This document shows positions 1 through 5,950 of a stretch of DNA of 6,370 nt, in pieces. The position numbers and the translations under genes were made by a program. The number at the start of each line of letters is the position of its first letter. Position 1 is the stretch's first letter. The stretch is from an uncultured Kouleothrix sp. (GTDB lineage: Bacteria > Chloroflexota > Chloroflexia > Chloroflexales > Roseiflexaceae). The notes under the pieces were generated by a model. That model saw only the letters and a list, made by a program, of their open reading frames with translations, was not told the DNA's origin and searched no databases. The DNA lies in NCBI GenBank assembly GCA_937858455.1, contig CALLYN010000411.1:1-6370 (forward strand). Reading direction: 5' to 3'.

Positions 1-1064
1 GCCTCACCGGCCGTCAGCCCGGCCGGGTCGCCAAGCACACGGTGCAGCAGCAGCGCCTGGCGCGCCTCGGCCAGCAGATGCGAGCCATCGTTCGAGGCCG
101 AGCCATCCACGCCAAGCCCCACGCGCGCGCCAGCGCGCTGGAGCTGCCGCAGCGGCGCGATCCCCGAGGCCAGGCGCATATTCGAGGTCGGGCAGTGCGC
201 CACGCCTGTGTGCGTGCGCCCCAGCCGCCCGGTCTCATCGGCCGAAGGGTGCACCATGTGCGCGTGCCAGACATCGGCGCCAACCCACCCCAGCTCCTCG
301 GCCAGCTCCACCGGCGTGCGTCCGAAGCGCTCGACGCAGTAATCGTGCTCGTCGCGCGTCTCGGCCAGGTGCGTATGCGAGTGCACGCCGTAGCTGCGCG
401 CCAGCGCCACACTCTCGCGCATCAGGTCGGGCGAGACGGAGAACGGCGAGCACGGCGCCAGCACCACGCGCAGCATGGCATAGCGCTTCGGGTCGTGGTA
501 CTGCTCGATCAGCCGCCGCGAGTCGCGCAGGATGAACTGCTCGTCCTCGACCACGCGGTCGGGTGGCAGGCCGCCCTGGCTTTCGCCAACCGACATCGAG
601 CCGCGCGCGGCGTGGAAGCGGAAGCCAAGCTCGGCCGCGGCCTCGATCTGGTCGTCGAGCCGCGCGCCATTCGGCCAGATATAAGTGTGGTCGCTGGCGG
701 TGGTGCAGCCCGAGAGCATCAGCTCGGCGATCGCCGTCTGCGTGCTTACGCGGATGGCCTCGGGCGTCAGGCCGGCCCAGATCGGGTAGAGCGTGCGCAG
801 CCAGCCGAACAAGTTGGCGTCCTGCGCGGCCGGCAGGTTGCGCGTCAGCGTCTGGTAGAAGTGGTGGTGCGTGTTCACCAGGCCGGGCAGCACCACCAGG
901 TCGCGCGCGTCGATCACTGTGTCGGCGGTTGCGGGCAGCTGGTCGCTCGGCCCGACCTGGCGGATGGCGTTGTCTTCAACGTACAGCCCGCCACGCTCGA
1001 AGCGCGTGTCGGCGTCGTCCATGGTCGCCAGCAGCGCGGCGTTTTTCAGCAGTAGCGTGGCCAT
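1..1064 (-). CDS. 8-oxoguanine deaminase-like amidohydrolase (partial, C-terminus off window)
   Basis: This gene encodes a metal-dependent amidohydrolase of the AtzB/TrzN/guanine deaminase group. It most resembles 8-oxoguanine deaminase, which hydrolyses 8-oxoguanine to urate and ammonia in the cytoplasm. I translated 354 codons with no stop; the family is about 450 residues, so roughly the last 100 are missing beyond base 1. Visible motifs, in order: PGLVNTHHHFYQTLTR (about residues 60-75, HxH metal ligands H66 and H68), SGCTTASDH (118-126), APCSPFSV (203-210), HTHLAETRDE (230-239, metal ligand H232 and catalytic acid/base E235), H269 in WHAHMVHP, HCPTSNMRLASGI (290-302) and LGVDGSASNDGS (317-328, metal ligand D320). 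The ATG at 1064 is chosen because GAGGAG lies just upstream (1069-1074) and the N-terminus MATLLLKNA is typical. It follows the acetyltransferase gene by 45 bases. Isoxanthopterin deaminase or a hydroxytriazine hydrolase are alternatives within the same family; the exact substrate is inferred. Confidence 0.85.
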   Translation of the reverse strand, partial: MATLLLKNAALLATMDDADTRFERGGLYVEDNAIRQVGPSDQLPATADTVIDARDLVVLPGLVNTHHHFYQTLTRNLPAAQDANLFGWLRTLYPIWAGLTPEAIRVSTQTAIAELMLSGCTTASDHTYIWPNGARLDDQIEAAAELGFRFHAARGSMSVGESQGGLPPDRVVEDEQFILRDSRRLIEQYHDPKRYAMLRVVLAPCSPFSVSPDLMRESVALARSYGVHSHTHLAETRDEHDYCVERFGRTPVELAEELGWVGADVWHAHMVHPSADETGRLGRTHTGVAHCPTSNMRLASGIAPLRQLQRAGARVGLGVDGSASNDGSHLLAEARQALLLHRVLGDPAGLTAGE

Positions 1065-1109
1065 AGCTCTCCTCACAGGCGTGTTTTCAGTGGAACCCCG
1101 GATCGAGTG

Positions 1110-1544
1110 TCACTCTGGCCGCAGGCGCTTCTGCAAGAAGATGCGCTGATGGCCGGGCGGCAGGTTATCGAGAATGCCCCAGACGGTGTAGCCCTGGCGC
1201 TCGTAGAAGCCGCGCGCCTGGAAGCTGGTGGTGTCGAGGTGAACGCCGATGCAGCCGCGCTCGATCGCGAGCGCCTCGGCGCGCGCCAGCAGCCGGCTGC
1301 CCCAGCCACGGCGGCGCAGCGGCTCGGCCAGCCAGAGGCTCTCGACATACAGCCAGCTCCAGTAGCTGCCGCCCAGCAGCCCGCCGGCCACCGTGCCGTC
1401 ATCGCCACGCACCAGCAGCGTCAGCGGGCTAAAGCTATCGTCGCCGGCGTAGCGCAAGTTATAGGCCGCGAGCCCGCTTCGCACCGCGTCAACATCTGCG
1501 GGCGCGGGGTCGTGCTCAAGCGCCAGCGTATAGCCGTCGCCCAT
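1110..1544 (-). CDS. GNAT family N-acetyltransferase
   Basis: This encodes a 144-residue protein of the GCN5-related N-acetyltransferase fold, which transfers an acetyl group from acetyl-CoA to an amine; the acceptor here is unknown. The acetyl-CoA pyrophosphate-binding motif A is visible as RRRGWGSR (residues 77-84, R/QxxGxG/A pattern) after the strand LYVESLWLAEPL. The usual C-terminal part follows: LDTTSFQARGFYERQGY (103-119), then GILDNLPPGHQRIFLQKRL (123-141). Length is normal for a single-domain GNAT. The ATG (1544-1542) overlaps the stop of the upstream DUF3830 gene by one base (TAATG), and a GAGG lies seven bases upstream inside that gene, so translation is probably coupled. The stop is TGA at 1112-1110. 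No transmembrane or signal segment is seen. Its place in a putative purine operon suggests acetylation of a small metabolite or amine, but the sequence does not show which. Confidence 0.88.
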   Translation of the reverse strand: MGDGYTLALEHDPAPADVDAVRSGLAAYNLRYAGDDSFSPLTLLVRGDDGTVAGGLLGGSYWSWLYVESLWLAEPLRRRGWGSRLLARAEALAIERGCIGVHLDTTSFQARGFYERQGYTVWGILDNLPPGHQRIFLQKRLRPE

Positions 1545-1960
1545 TACAGCGCCTCAAACACGATATCCTGCGCGCCCTGCCACAGCACTGTGCGCCCCAT
1601 CTCGGGCAGCTGCGCGTGGCCTTCGATCACCGTCAGGAAATGGTTGCCGGCGAGCTGGCCCAGCTTGCTGGCGAAGCAGGCGCTGCCGTACGGAAACAGG
1701 ATCTCGGTTTCGCTGTAGCCGCCTGGGTAGAACAGGATGTCGCCGCGCGATGGGTGGCTGGTGTGGTTCTCGAAGCCGACGCCGAGCTGAAACTCGCCAA
1801 GTGGAATCCAGCAGGCCTCGCCGCTCCAGCGCGCGTGGATGATCTTCTGGCGGTAGGGCAGCAGCTTCTCGAACGCCGCGCATGTCTCCGGCGCCAGCTC
1901 CTCTTCGAGGCGCGCGGTGTAGATGAACGTGCCGCCGACGGTGATGCGGAGTAGCTTCAT
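1544..1960 (-). CDS. DUF3830 cyclophilin-like protein
   Basis: This encodes a 138-residue protein I recognise as DUF3830, a family with a cyclophilin-like beta-barrel fold but no established enzymatic function. Recognisable features are the opening MKLLRITVGG, the EEELAPETCAAFEKLLP segment (residues about 19-35) typical of the cyclophilin-like fold, IHARWSGEACWIPLGE (41-56), HPSRGDILFYPGGYSETEIL (69-88) and FASKLGQLAGNHFLTVIEG (96-114). The frame is open back to an ATG at 2023, but that adds 21 residues (MFSCAAKPPPNPRRTSERISL) read from G/C-rich intergenic sequence. I prefer the ATG at 1960 because GAAAGGA sits eight bases upstream (1969-1975) and the family consensus starts there. It stands between the molybdenum hydroxylase genes and the deaminase, overlapping the next gene by one base. 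From memory, relatives often occur beside amidohydrolase or nitrogen-compound catabolism genes, which fits here, but no role can be assigned. Confidence 0.85.
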   Translation of the reverse strand: MKLLRITVGGTFIYTARLEEELAPETCAAFEKLLPYRQKIIHARWSGEACWIPLGEFQLGVGFENHTSHPSRGDILFYPGGYSETEILFPYGSACFASKLGQLAGNHFLTVIEGHAQLPEMGRTVLWQGAQDIVFEAL

Positions 1961-1968
1961 CAATGAAA

Positions 1969-1975
1969 TCCTTTC
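1969..1975 (-). promoter_or_regulatory. Ribosome binding site deciding the DUF3830 start
   Basis: On the minus strand this reads GAAAGGA, eight bases before the ATG at 1960. The upstream alternative ATG at 2023 has no comparable purine-rich site at the right distance (GGTATTATC... region), so this site supports the shorter 138-residue protein. Confidence 0.65.
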
Positions 1976-1998
1976 GCTAGTTCTGCGGGGGTTCGGGG

Positions 1999-2011
1999 GC
2001 GGCTTCGCCGC
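1999..2011. repeat. GC-rich hairpin in the intergenic gap
   Basis: The bases GCGGC-TTC-GCCGC form a perfect 5-bp stem with a 3-base loop, next to two G5 runs on the + strand (1987-1991 and 1995-1999). There is no T-run after it on either strand, so it is not a normal intrinsic terminator. It lies in the leader of the DUF3830 gene, between a candidate promoter and the ribosome binding site. It could be a transcript stem or part of a dispersed intergenic repeat; neither is shown. Confidence 0.4.
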
Positions 2012-2026
2012 ACAAGAAAACACAAG
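2011..2026. repeat. Direct repeat CACAAG-N4-CACAAG
   Basis: Two copies of CACAAG start ten bases apart (2011 and 2021), one helical turn, within the 115-base gap upstream of the DUF3830 gene. The spacing would suit a protein binding one face of the DNA. A related arrangement, TGCAAG-N5-TGCAAG, occurs at 5888-5904 in the other large gap. Operator function is inference only; repeats this short can arise by chance. Confidence 0.35.
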
Positions 2027-2041
2027 TAATCAAACGGAGCT

Positions 2042-2060
2042 GGTATTATCTGTATAATCC
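2042..2060 (-). promoter_or_regulatory. AT-rich imperfect palindrome, candidate promoter or operator
   Basis: On the minus strand this reads GGATTATACAGATAATACC: arms ATTAT and ATAAT around ACAG, flanked by GG and CC with one unpaired base. It is the most AT-rich short stretch in a strongly GC-rich window and lies about 80-100 bases before the DUF3830 start. TATACA or GATAAT inside it could serve as a -10 element, but the -35 positions at 17-base spacing (TTAATC or CATGGG) are weak. It may drive the DUF3830-GNAT-deaminase genes separately from the hydroxylase, or serve as an operator. Confidence 0.35.
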
Positions 2061-2075
2061 GCGTGATCCCATGGA

Positions 2076-4247
2076 TTAATCTTGCCGGCGATTAGCCTGG
2101 ATGGCCGCCAGCACGCGCTCGGGCGTCATAGGCTGCTGTGTCACCCAGGCGCCGGTGGCGTCGTGGATGGCAATGGCGATCGCCGGGGCCAGCGGCACCA
2201 GCGCCATCTCGCTCATGCCGCGCGCGCCGAACGGCCCGTTGGGGTCGGCCAGCTCGAGGATGATCGGCACCACCTCGGTAGGCATGTCGAGCGCGGTCGG
2301 CAGCAGGTAGGTGCTGAAGTGCGGCGTCAGCACCTTGCCGTCCCGCATCTGGAAGTTTTCGAGCAGCGCGTAGCCGAGCGCCTGCGCCAGGCAGCCCTCG
2401 ATCTGGCCCTCGACCTGCTGGCGGTTGATCGCTTTGCCCACGTCGTGCGCGCTGACGATCCGCAGCACCTGCACCTGCCCGGTGAGCGTGTTGACCTCGA
2501 CCTCGACGGCCTGGGCGACGTAGCCGTAGCAGTAGTTTGGGCGCCCCGCGCCGGTGGCCGGATCGAGCGCGGTGGTGGCCGGCGGGCGGAACTGCACCGT
2601 CGCGACTGCCGGGCGCTCTTCGTCGGCCCATAGCCGCAGCGCGGCCTGTGCCGCGTCGTGCACCGCGCGGCCGGCCATGAGCGTCAGGCGCGAGGCCGAG
2701 GCGCTGCCAGCGTCGGGCGCCTCGGAGCTGTCGTCGGTAATCAGGGCGATCTGCTCGGGCGCGATGCCCAGCGCAGCCGCAGCGATCTGGCGCATCGCCA
2801 GGTGTGCGCCCTGGCCCACATCGGCCGCGCCCACGCGCACTGTGGCCACCTCGATCGCCGCCTCGCCGCGCAGCTCGACCGTAGCGGTGGCCTGCTCGGG
2901 GTAGCCAAACGAGTAGCCGACGTTTTTGATGCCGCAGGCGATGCCTACGCCGCGGCGGAGGTGCGAGCCAGGCGCCGAGAGCGCCGAGCCAGCGCCGAAA
3001 CGCTTCTGCGCCTCGCTCACCGCCGCCTCCAGGCACTCGCGCACGCTCACGCCGGGCGGCAGCGGCTCTTGGGTCGACTCGATGTCGCCCTCGCGGTACA
3101 GGTTTTTGCGGCGCATCTCGACCGGGTCGATGCCAAGCGCGTGGGCCAGCCGCGTCACCATGATCTCGCTGGCGAACTGGGCCTGGGGCGCGCCAAAGCC
3201 GCGGAATGCACCGCTCGGCAGATTGTTGGTGTACACCGCGTAGCCATCGACCGAGACATTCGGCACGTGGTAGGCGCCATTCGCGAACAGCGTGGCGACT
3301 TTCGTCACCTCCTGGCTGGTCGAGGCATATGCGCCGCCGTCGGCCAGCACCTCGGCGCGCACGGCGGTGATCGTGCCGTCGCGGCGCGCGCCCCACGTGC
3401 AGCGCACGCTGATCGGGTGGCGCTTGTGGTGGCCGATCATCGACTCCTCGCGGCTCCACACCAGCGCCACCGGCCGGCGCAGCTTCCAGGCCGCCAGCGC
3501 CAGCACGTGCTGGATGGACAGATCCTCGCGCCCGCCAAACGCCCCGCCGATCGCCGCATAGCGCACCACCACCTGCTCCTCGGGCAGCTCGAGCATAGCG
3601 GCGATCTGCTTACGATCCTCGTGCAGCCACTGCCCGGCCGTCTCGACAACCAGGCGCCCGGCGTCGTCGACATACGCCACGCCGGCCTCGGGCTGCAGAA
3701 ACGCATGCTCTTGCCACGAGGTCTGGAACTCTTCCTCGAGCACGACATCTGCCGCAGCGAAGCCCTGCTCGATATCGCCCTTGCGGATCGGCAGGCTGAA
3801 CAGCACATTGCTGCCGCGCGCCTCGTGCACCAGCGGCGCGCCGGGGGCCAGCGCCGCGCGCGCGTCGACGACGGCCGGCAGATCGGCGTAGCTGACGCTC
3901 ACCAGCCGCGCCGCCGCAGCGGCGGCGCGCTTGCTCTCGGCCACCACCAGCGCCACCTTGTCGCCAACGAAGCGCACCTTCTCGCCGCACAGCACCGGCT
4001 GGTCGTGATCGATCAGGCCGAAGGCATTGAAAGGCACGTCGGCGGCGGTGAGCACGGCCACCACGCCAGGGTGCGCCAGCGCCGCGGCGGTGTCGATGCC
4101 CAGGATGCGCGCGTGCGGCCGGCCGGCGAACACCACCTTCAGATGCAGCATGCCCGGGCGTACCAGGTCGCCGGGGTAGCTGGCGGCGCCAGTGACCTTG
4201 CCGAGCGCGTCGGGGCGCGGCAGCGACTCGCCGATCGGTGTTGTCAT
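2076..4247 (-). CDS. Xanthine dehydrogenase family, molybdopterin-binding catalytic subunit
   Basis: This 723-residue protein is the large catalytic subunit of a molybdenum hydroxylase, which hydroxylates a substrate carbon with oxygen from water and passes electrons to the FeS/FAD subunit. The N-terminal a/b hammerhead domain (about residues 10-125, with GKVTGAASYPGD and HARILGIDT) is followed by the cofactor-binding region. Motifs: HAFLQPEAGV (181-190); Q206, matching the glutamine beside molybdenum; GGAFGGRED (234-242, E241 matching the substrate-site glutamate of xanthine dehydrogenase); GAFRGFGAPQ (346-355); DVGQG (476-480); and GPFGARGMSE (671-680), where E680 matches the catalytic glutamate. 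At the position of the xanthine-binding arginine I see Val or Ala, so the substrate is uncertain. Start: ATG at 4247, with GAGG six bases upstream (4254-4257), 28 bases after the FAD/FeS gene. Stop TAA at 2078-2076. Length is slightly short for the family, but no key block is missing. No signal peptide is evident, so it is probably cytoplasmic. Confidence 0.93.
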   Translation of the reverse strand: MTTPIGESLPRPDALGKVTGAASYPGDLVRPGMLHLKVVFAGRPHARILGIDTAAALAHPGVVAVLTAADVPFNAFGLIDHDQPVLCGEKVRFVGDKVALVVAESKRAAAAAARLVSVSYADLPAVVDARAALAPGAPLVHEARGSNVLFSLPIRKGDIEQGFAAADVVLEEEFQTSWQEHAFLQPEAGVAYVDDAGRLVVETAGQWLHEDRKQIAAMLELPEEQVVVRYAAIGGAFGGREDLSIQHVLALAAWKLRRPVALVWSREESMIGHHKRHPISVRCTWGARRDGTITAVRAEVLADGGAYASTSQEVTKVATLFANGAYHVPNVSVDGYAVYTNNLPSGAFRGFGAPQAQFASEIMVTRLAHALGIDPVEMRRKNLYREGDIESTQEPLPPGVSVRECLEAAVSEAQKRFGAGSALSAPGSHLRRGVGIACGIKNVGYSFGYPEQATATVELRGEAAIEVATVRVGAADVGQGAHLAMRQIAAAALGIAPEQIALITDDSSEAPDAGSASASRLTLMAGRAVHDAAQAALRLWADEERPAVATVQFRPPATTALDPATGAGRPNYCYGYVAQAVEVEVNTLTGQVQVLRIVSAHDVGKAINRQQVEGQIEGCLAQALGYALLENFQMRDGKVLTPHFSTYLLPTALDMPTEVVPIILELADPNGPFGARGMSEMALVPLAPAIAIAIHDATGAWVTQQPMTPERVLAAIQANRRQD

Positions 4248-4275
4248 AGTGAACCTCGTGAAGCGAAAACGGTGT

Positions 4276-5856
4276 TTATTCTGATTTCCGTATGCCGCTT
4301 TCCGGCTGCGCTCCTGCCGCGTCCATCACCGCGTCGAGGATCTTGCGGTAGCCGGTGCAGCGGCAGATATTGCCGCTCAGCGCCACCTGAGCCTCGCCCA
4401 GCGTCGGGCTGGGGCACTCGCCAAGCAGCTTGGCGCCGGCCATGAGCATGCCGGGAATACAGTAGCCGCACTGCACTGCCGCATTGCGGATGAAGGCGGC
4501 CTGGAGCGGGTGCAGCGCGGCGGGCGCAGGGGCGAGCGGCGCGGACGAATTGGCCTCGCCAGCGCCGCTCGTCGCTCGCGATCCGGTGTTTGCCGTATCG
4601 GCCAGCCCCTCGACCGTAGTAACAGTGGCGGCGTGGGCCTGGCCGGCGGGCGTGAGGCAGGCCATCACCGCCTGGCCATTCAGCCACACCGTGCAGGCGC
4701 CGCACTCGCCCTCGGCGCAGCCCTCCTTGGTGCCGGCCAGCCCGGCATCCTCGCGCAGCGCGTCGAGCAGCGATTTGGTCGGCGCATCGCCCCCCAGAGC
4801 ATACGCCGCGCCGTTGATCGTCGTGCGGATTGTATCGATCGGCGCGGGCGGGGGCCAAGCATTCGCACTTGCGGGCGCGCCCACGTGGCCCGCGTGCATA
4901 GCACGATCCGCGGCGTCGGTGTCAAGCAGCACAGGCCGCTCGGGCCAGCCCTCGCGCTCGCGGCCGGCGGCGAGCCGGCGCAGGCCATCGGCCACCAGGC
5001 TGGCGAGGGTAGCGCTGCGATACGCCGCCGAGCCGCGCACATCGTCGATCGGCCGCACGTCGGCGGCGGCAAGCCGCCCAGCCTCGGCGCACGTGTCGGC
5101 GTCGAGCACTCTGCCGCGCAGAAACGCCTCGGCCGTAGGCGCGCGCACCACCGTCGGCGCAACGCAGCCCAGCGCCACCACGGCGTCTTCGATCAAAAGA
5201 GGCCCGCTCTGCGAGGCAGCAGCGCGGCTCGCCTCAGCCGGCTCCCCAGCGAATGTCAGCACGATCGCCAGGTCGATCACCGAGATCGCCTGGGCGCGGC
5301 GCAGCCCAAGCTTGGTGAACAGGCCGCGCTGGTTGGCGCGCAGCGCCGGCACGCGGATCTCGCGCACCAGCTCGTCGGGGCGCAGCGCCGTCTGGCGGAA
5401 GCCGGCGTAGAACTGGCCAAGCGGCAGCACACGCTCGCCAGAGGCGCTAGCCAGCACCAGCTCGGCGCCAAGCGCCAGCAATGGCGTGATCGTGTCGTTG
5501 GCCGGCGACGCGGTGACGAGGTTGCCCGCCACCGTGGCGCGCGTGCGGATCTGCGGCGCGCCGACCTCCCAGCAGGCCTGGGCCAGCGGCAGCGCGGCGC
5601 GTACGCACTCCGCGCTGGCGATCACGTCGTTGTGCGTCGCCAGCGCGCCAATGCGAATGACATCGCCCTCGCGCCGCAGATACTTCAGCTCGGCCAGCCG
5701 AGTGATGTCGATCAGCGTGCCGGCCGGGCGCACGCCGCGCGACAGCTCGACCAGCACGTCGGTGCCGCCAGCCACGATCCGGGCCGCGCCGGCGTGCCGC
5801 GCCAGCAGATCCAGCGCCGCGTCGAGTGTGCCGGGCTGAAAGTAGGTCTGCCACAT
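4276..5856 (-). CDS. Fused FAD-binding and [2Fe-2S] subunit of molybdenum hydroxylase
   Basis: This 526-residue protein carries electrons from the molybdenum subunit through two [2Fe-2S] clusters to FAD. The FAD domain comes first (about 1-170): ARIVAGGTDVLVELSRG (25-41) and GAPQIRTRATVAGNLVTASP (99-118) are the two flavin-binding loops. A CO-dehydrogenase flavoprotein C-terminal domain follows (about 175-295), then a linker rich in Ala and Pro (about 297-339). Next is a plant-type ferredoxin domain with C380, C385, C388 and C400 (GTKEGCAEGECGACTV), and the all-helical second FeS domain with C463, C466 (QCGYCIPGM) and C498, C500 (GNICRCTGYRKI). All eight cysteine ligands are present. Residues about 421-447 form an unusual Ala/Ser/Gly/Pro-rich insert between the FeS domains. 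I chose the ATG at 5856 because a perfect AAGGAGG lies six bases upstream and MWQTYFQPGTLDAALDLL is the family start; the in-frame ATG at 5892 would add 12 residues. It is 28 bases ahead of the catalytic subunit gene. Confidence 0.93.
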   Translation of the reverse strand: MWQTYFQPGTLDAALDLLARHAGAARIVAGGTDVLVELSRGVRPAGTLIDITRLAELKYLRREGDVIRIGALATHNDVIASAECVRAALPLAQACWEVGAPQIRTRATVAGNLVTASPANDTITPLLALGAELVLASASGERVLPLGQFYAGFRQTALRPDELVREIRVPALRANQRGLFTKLGLRRAQAISVIDLAIVLTFAGEPAEASRAAASQSGPLLIEDAVVALGCVAPTVVRAPTAEAFLRGRVLDADTCAEAGRLAAADVRPIDDVRGSAAYRSATLASLVADGLRRLAAGREREGWPERPVLLDTDAADRAMHAGHVGAPASANAWPPPAPIDTIRTTINGAAYALGGDAPTKSLLDALREDAGLAGTKEGCAEGECGACTVWLNGQAVMACLTPAGQAHAATVTTVEGLADTANTGSRATSGAGEANSSAPLAPAPAALHPLQAAFIRNAAVQCGYCIPGMLMAGAKLLGECPSPTLGEAQVALSGNICRCTGYRKILDAVMDAAGAQPESGIRKSE

Positions 5857-5862
5857 ATCAGG

Positions 5863-5869
5863 CCTCCTT
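5863..5869 (-). promoter_or_regulatory. Strong Shine-Dalgarno deciding the FAD/FeS subunit start
   Basis: On the minus strand this reads AAGGAGG, the full anti-16S complement, six bases before the ATG at 5856. It settles the start against the in-frame ATG at 5892, whose extra codons span this site. Confidence 0.85.
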
Positions 5870-5887
5870 GTTGGCCGTTGGGTCAGC

Positions 5888-5904
5888 TGCAAGAAGAGTG
5901 CAAG
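5888..5904. repeat. Direct repeat TGCAAG-N5-TGCAAG, candidate operator
   Basis: TGCAAG occurs at 5888-5893 and 5899-5904, eleven bases apart, in the 94-base gap between the GntR-type regulator and the hydroxylase genes. On the coding strand it reads CTTGCACTCTTCTTGCA, about 32-48 bases before the start codon, a plausible position for a repressor site. No good promoter pair is visible nearby. The arrangement resembles the CACAAG repeat at 2011-2026. HutC-type regulators more often bind inverted repeats, so assignment to the neighbouring regulator is weak. Confidence 0.3.
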
Positions 5905-5950
5905 GGCTATGCCTCTCGCGCATCCTCTTCTCTGGCGGGTCGCGGCCGCC

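Noticed and set aside
42..1055. A 337-codon open frame on the + strand at the left end
   Set aside because: The minus strand encodes an amidohydrolase with all metal-binding motifs over the same bases; the + frame shows only low-complexity Arg/Val/Gln-rich sequence.
1999..2011. Intrinsic terminator after the catalytic subunit gene
   Set aside because: The hairpin has only a 5-bp stem and is not followed by a T-run on either strand.
1961..2023. N-terminal extension of the DUF3830 protein from an ATG at 2023
   Set aside because: The extra 21 residues come from the G-run and hairpin block, have no family resemblance, and the GAAAGGA site fits the ATG at 1960.
2658..4445. A 595-codon open frame on the + strand opposite the catalytic subunit gene
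   Set aside because: It is rich in Arg, His, Ala and Gln with no domain pattern, and lies antisense to a clear xanthine dehydrogenase-family gene. Long antisense frames are expected at this GC content.
5857..5892. Upstream ATG at 5892 for the FAD/FeS subunit
   Set aside because: The extra 12 codons span a perfect AAGGAGG ribosome binding site positioned for the ATG at 5856, where the family sequence begins.
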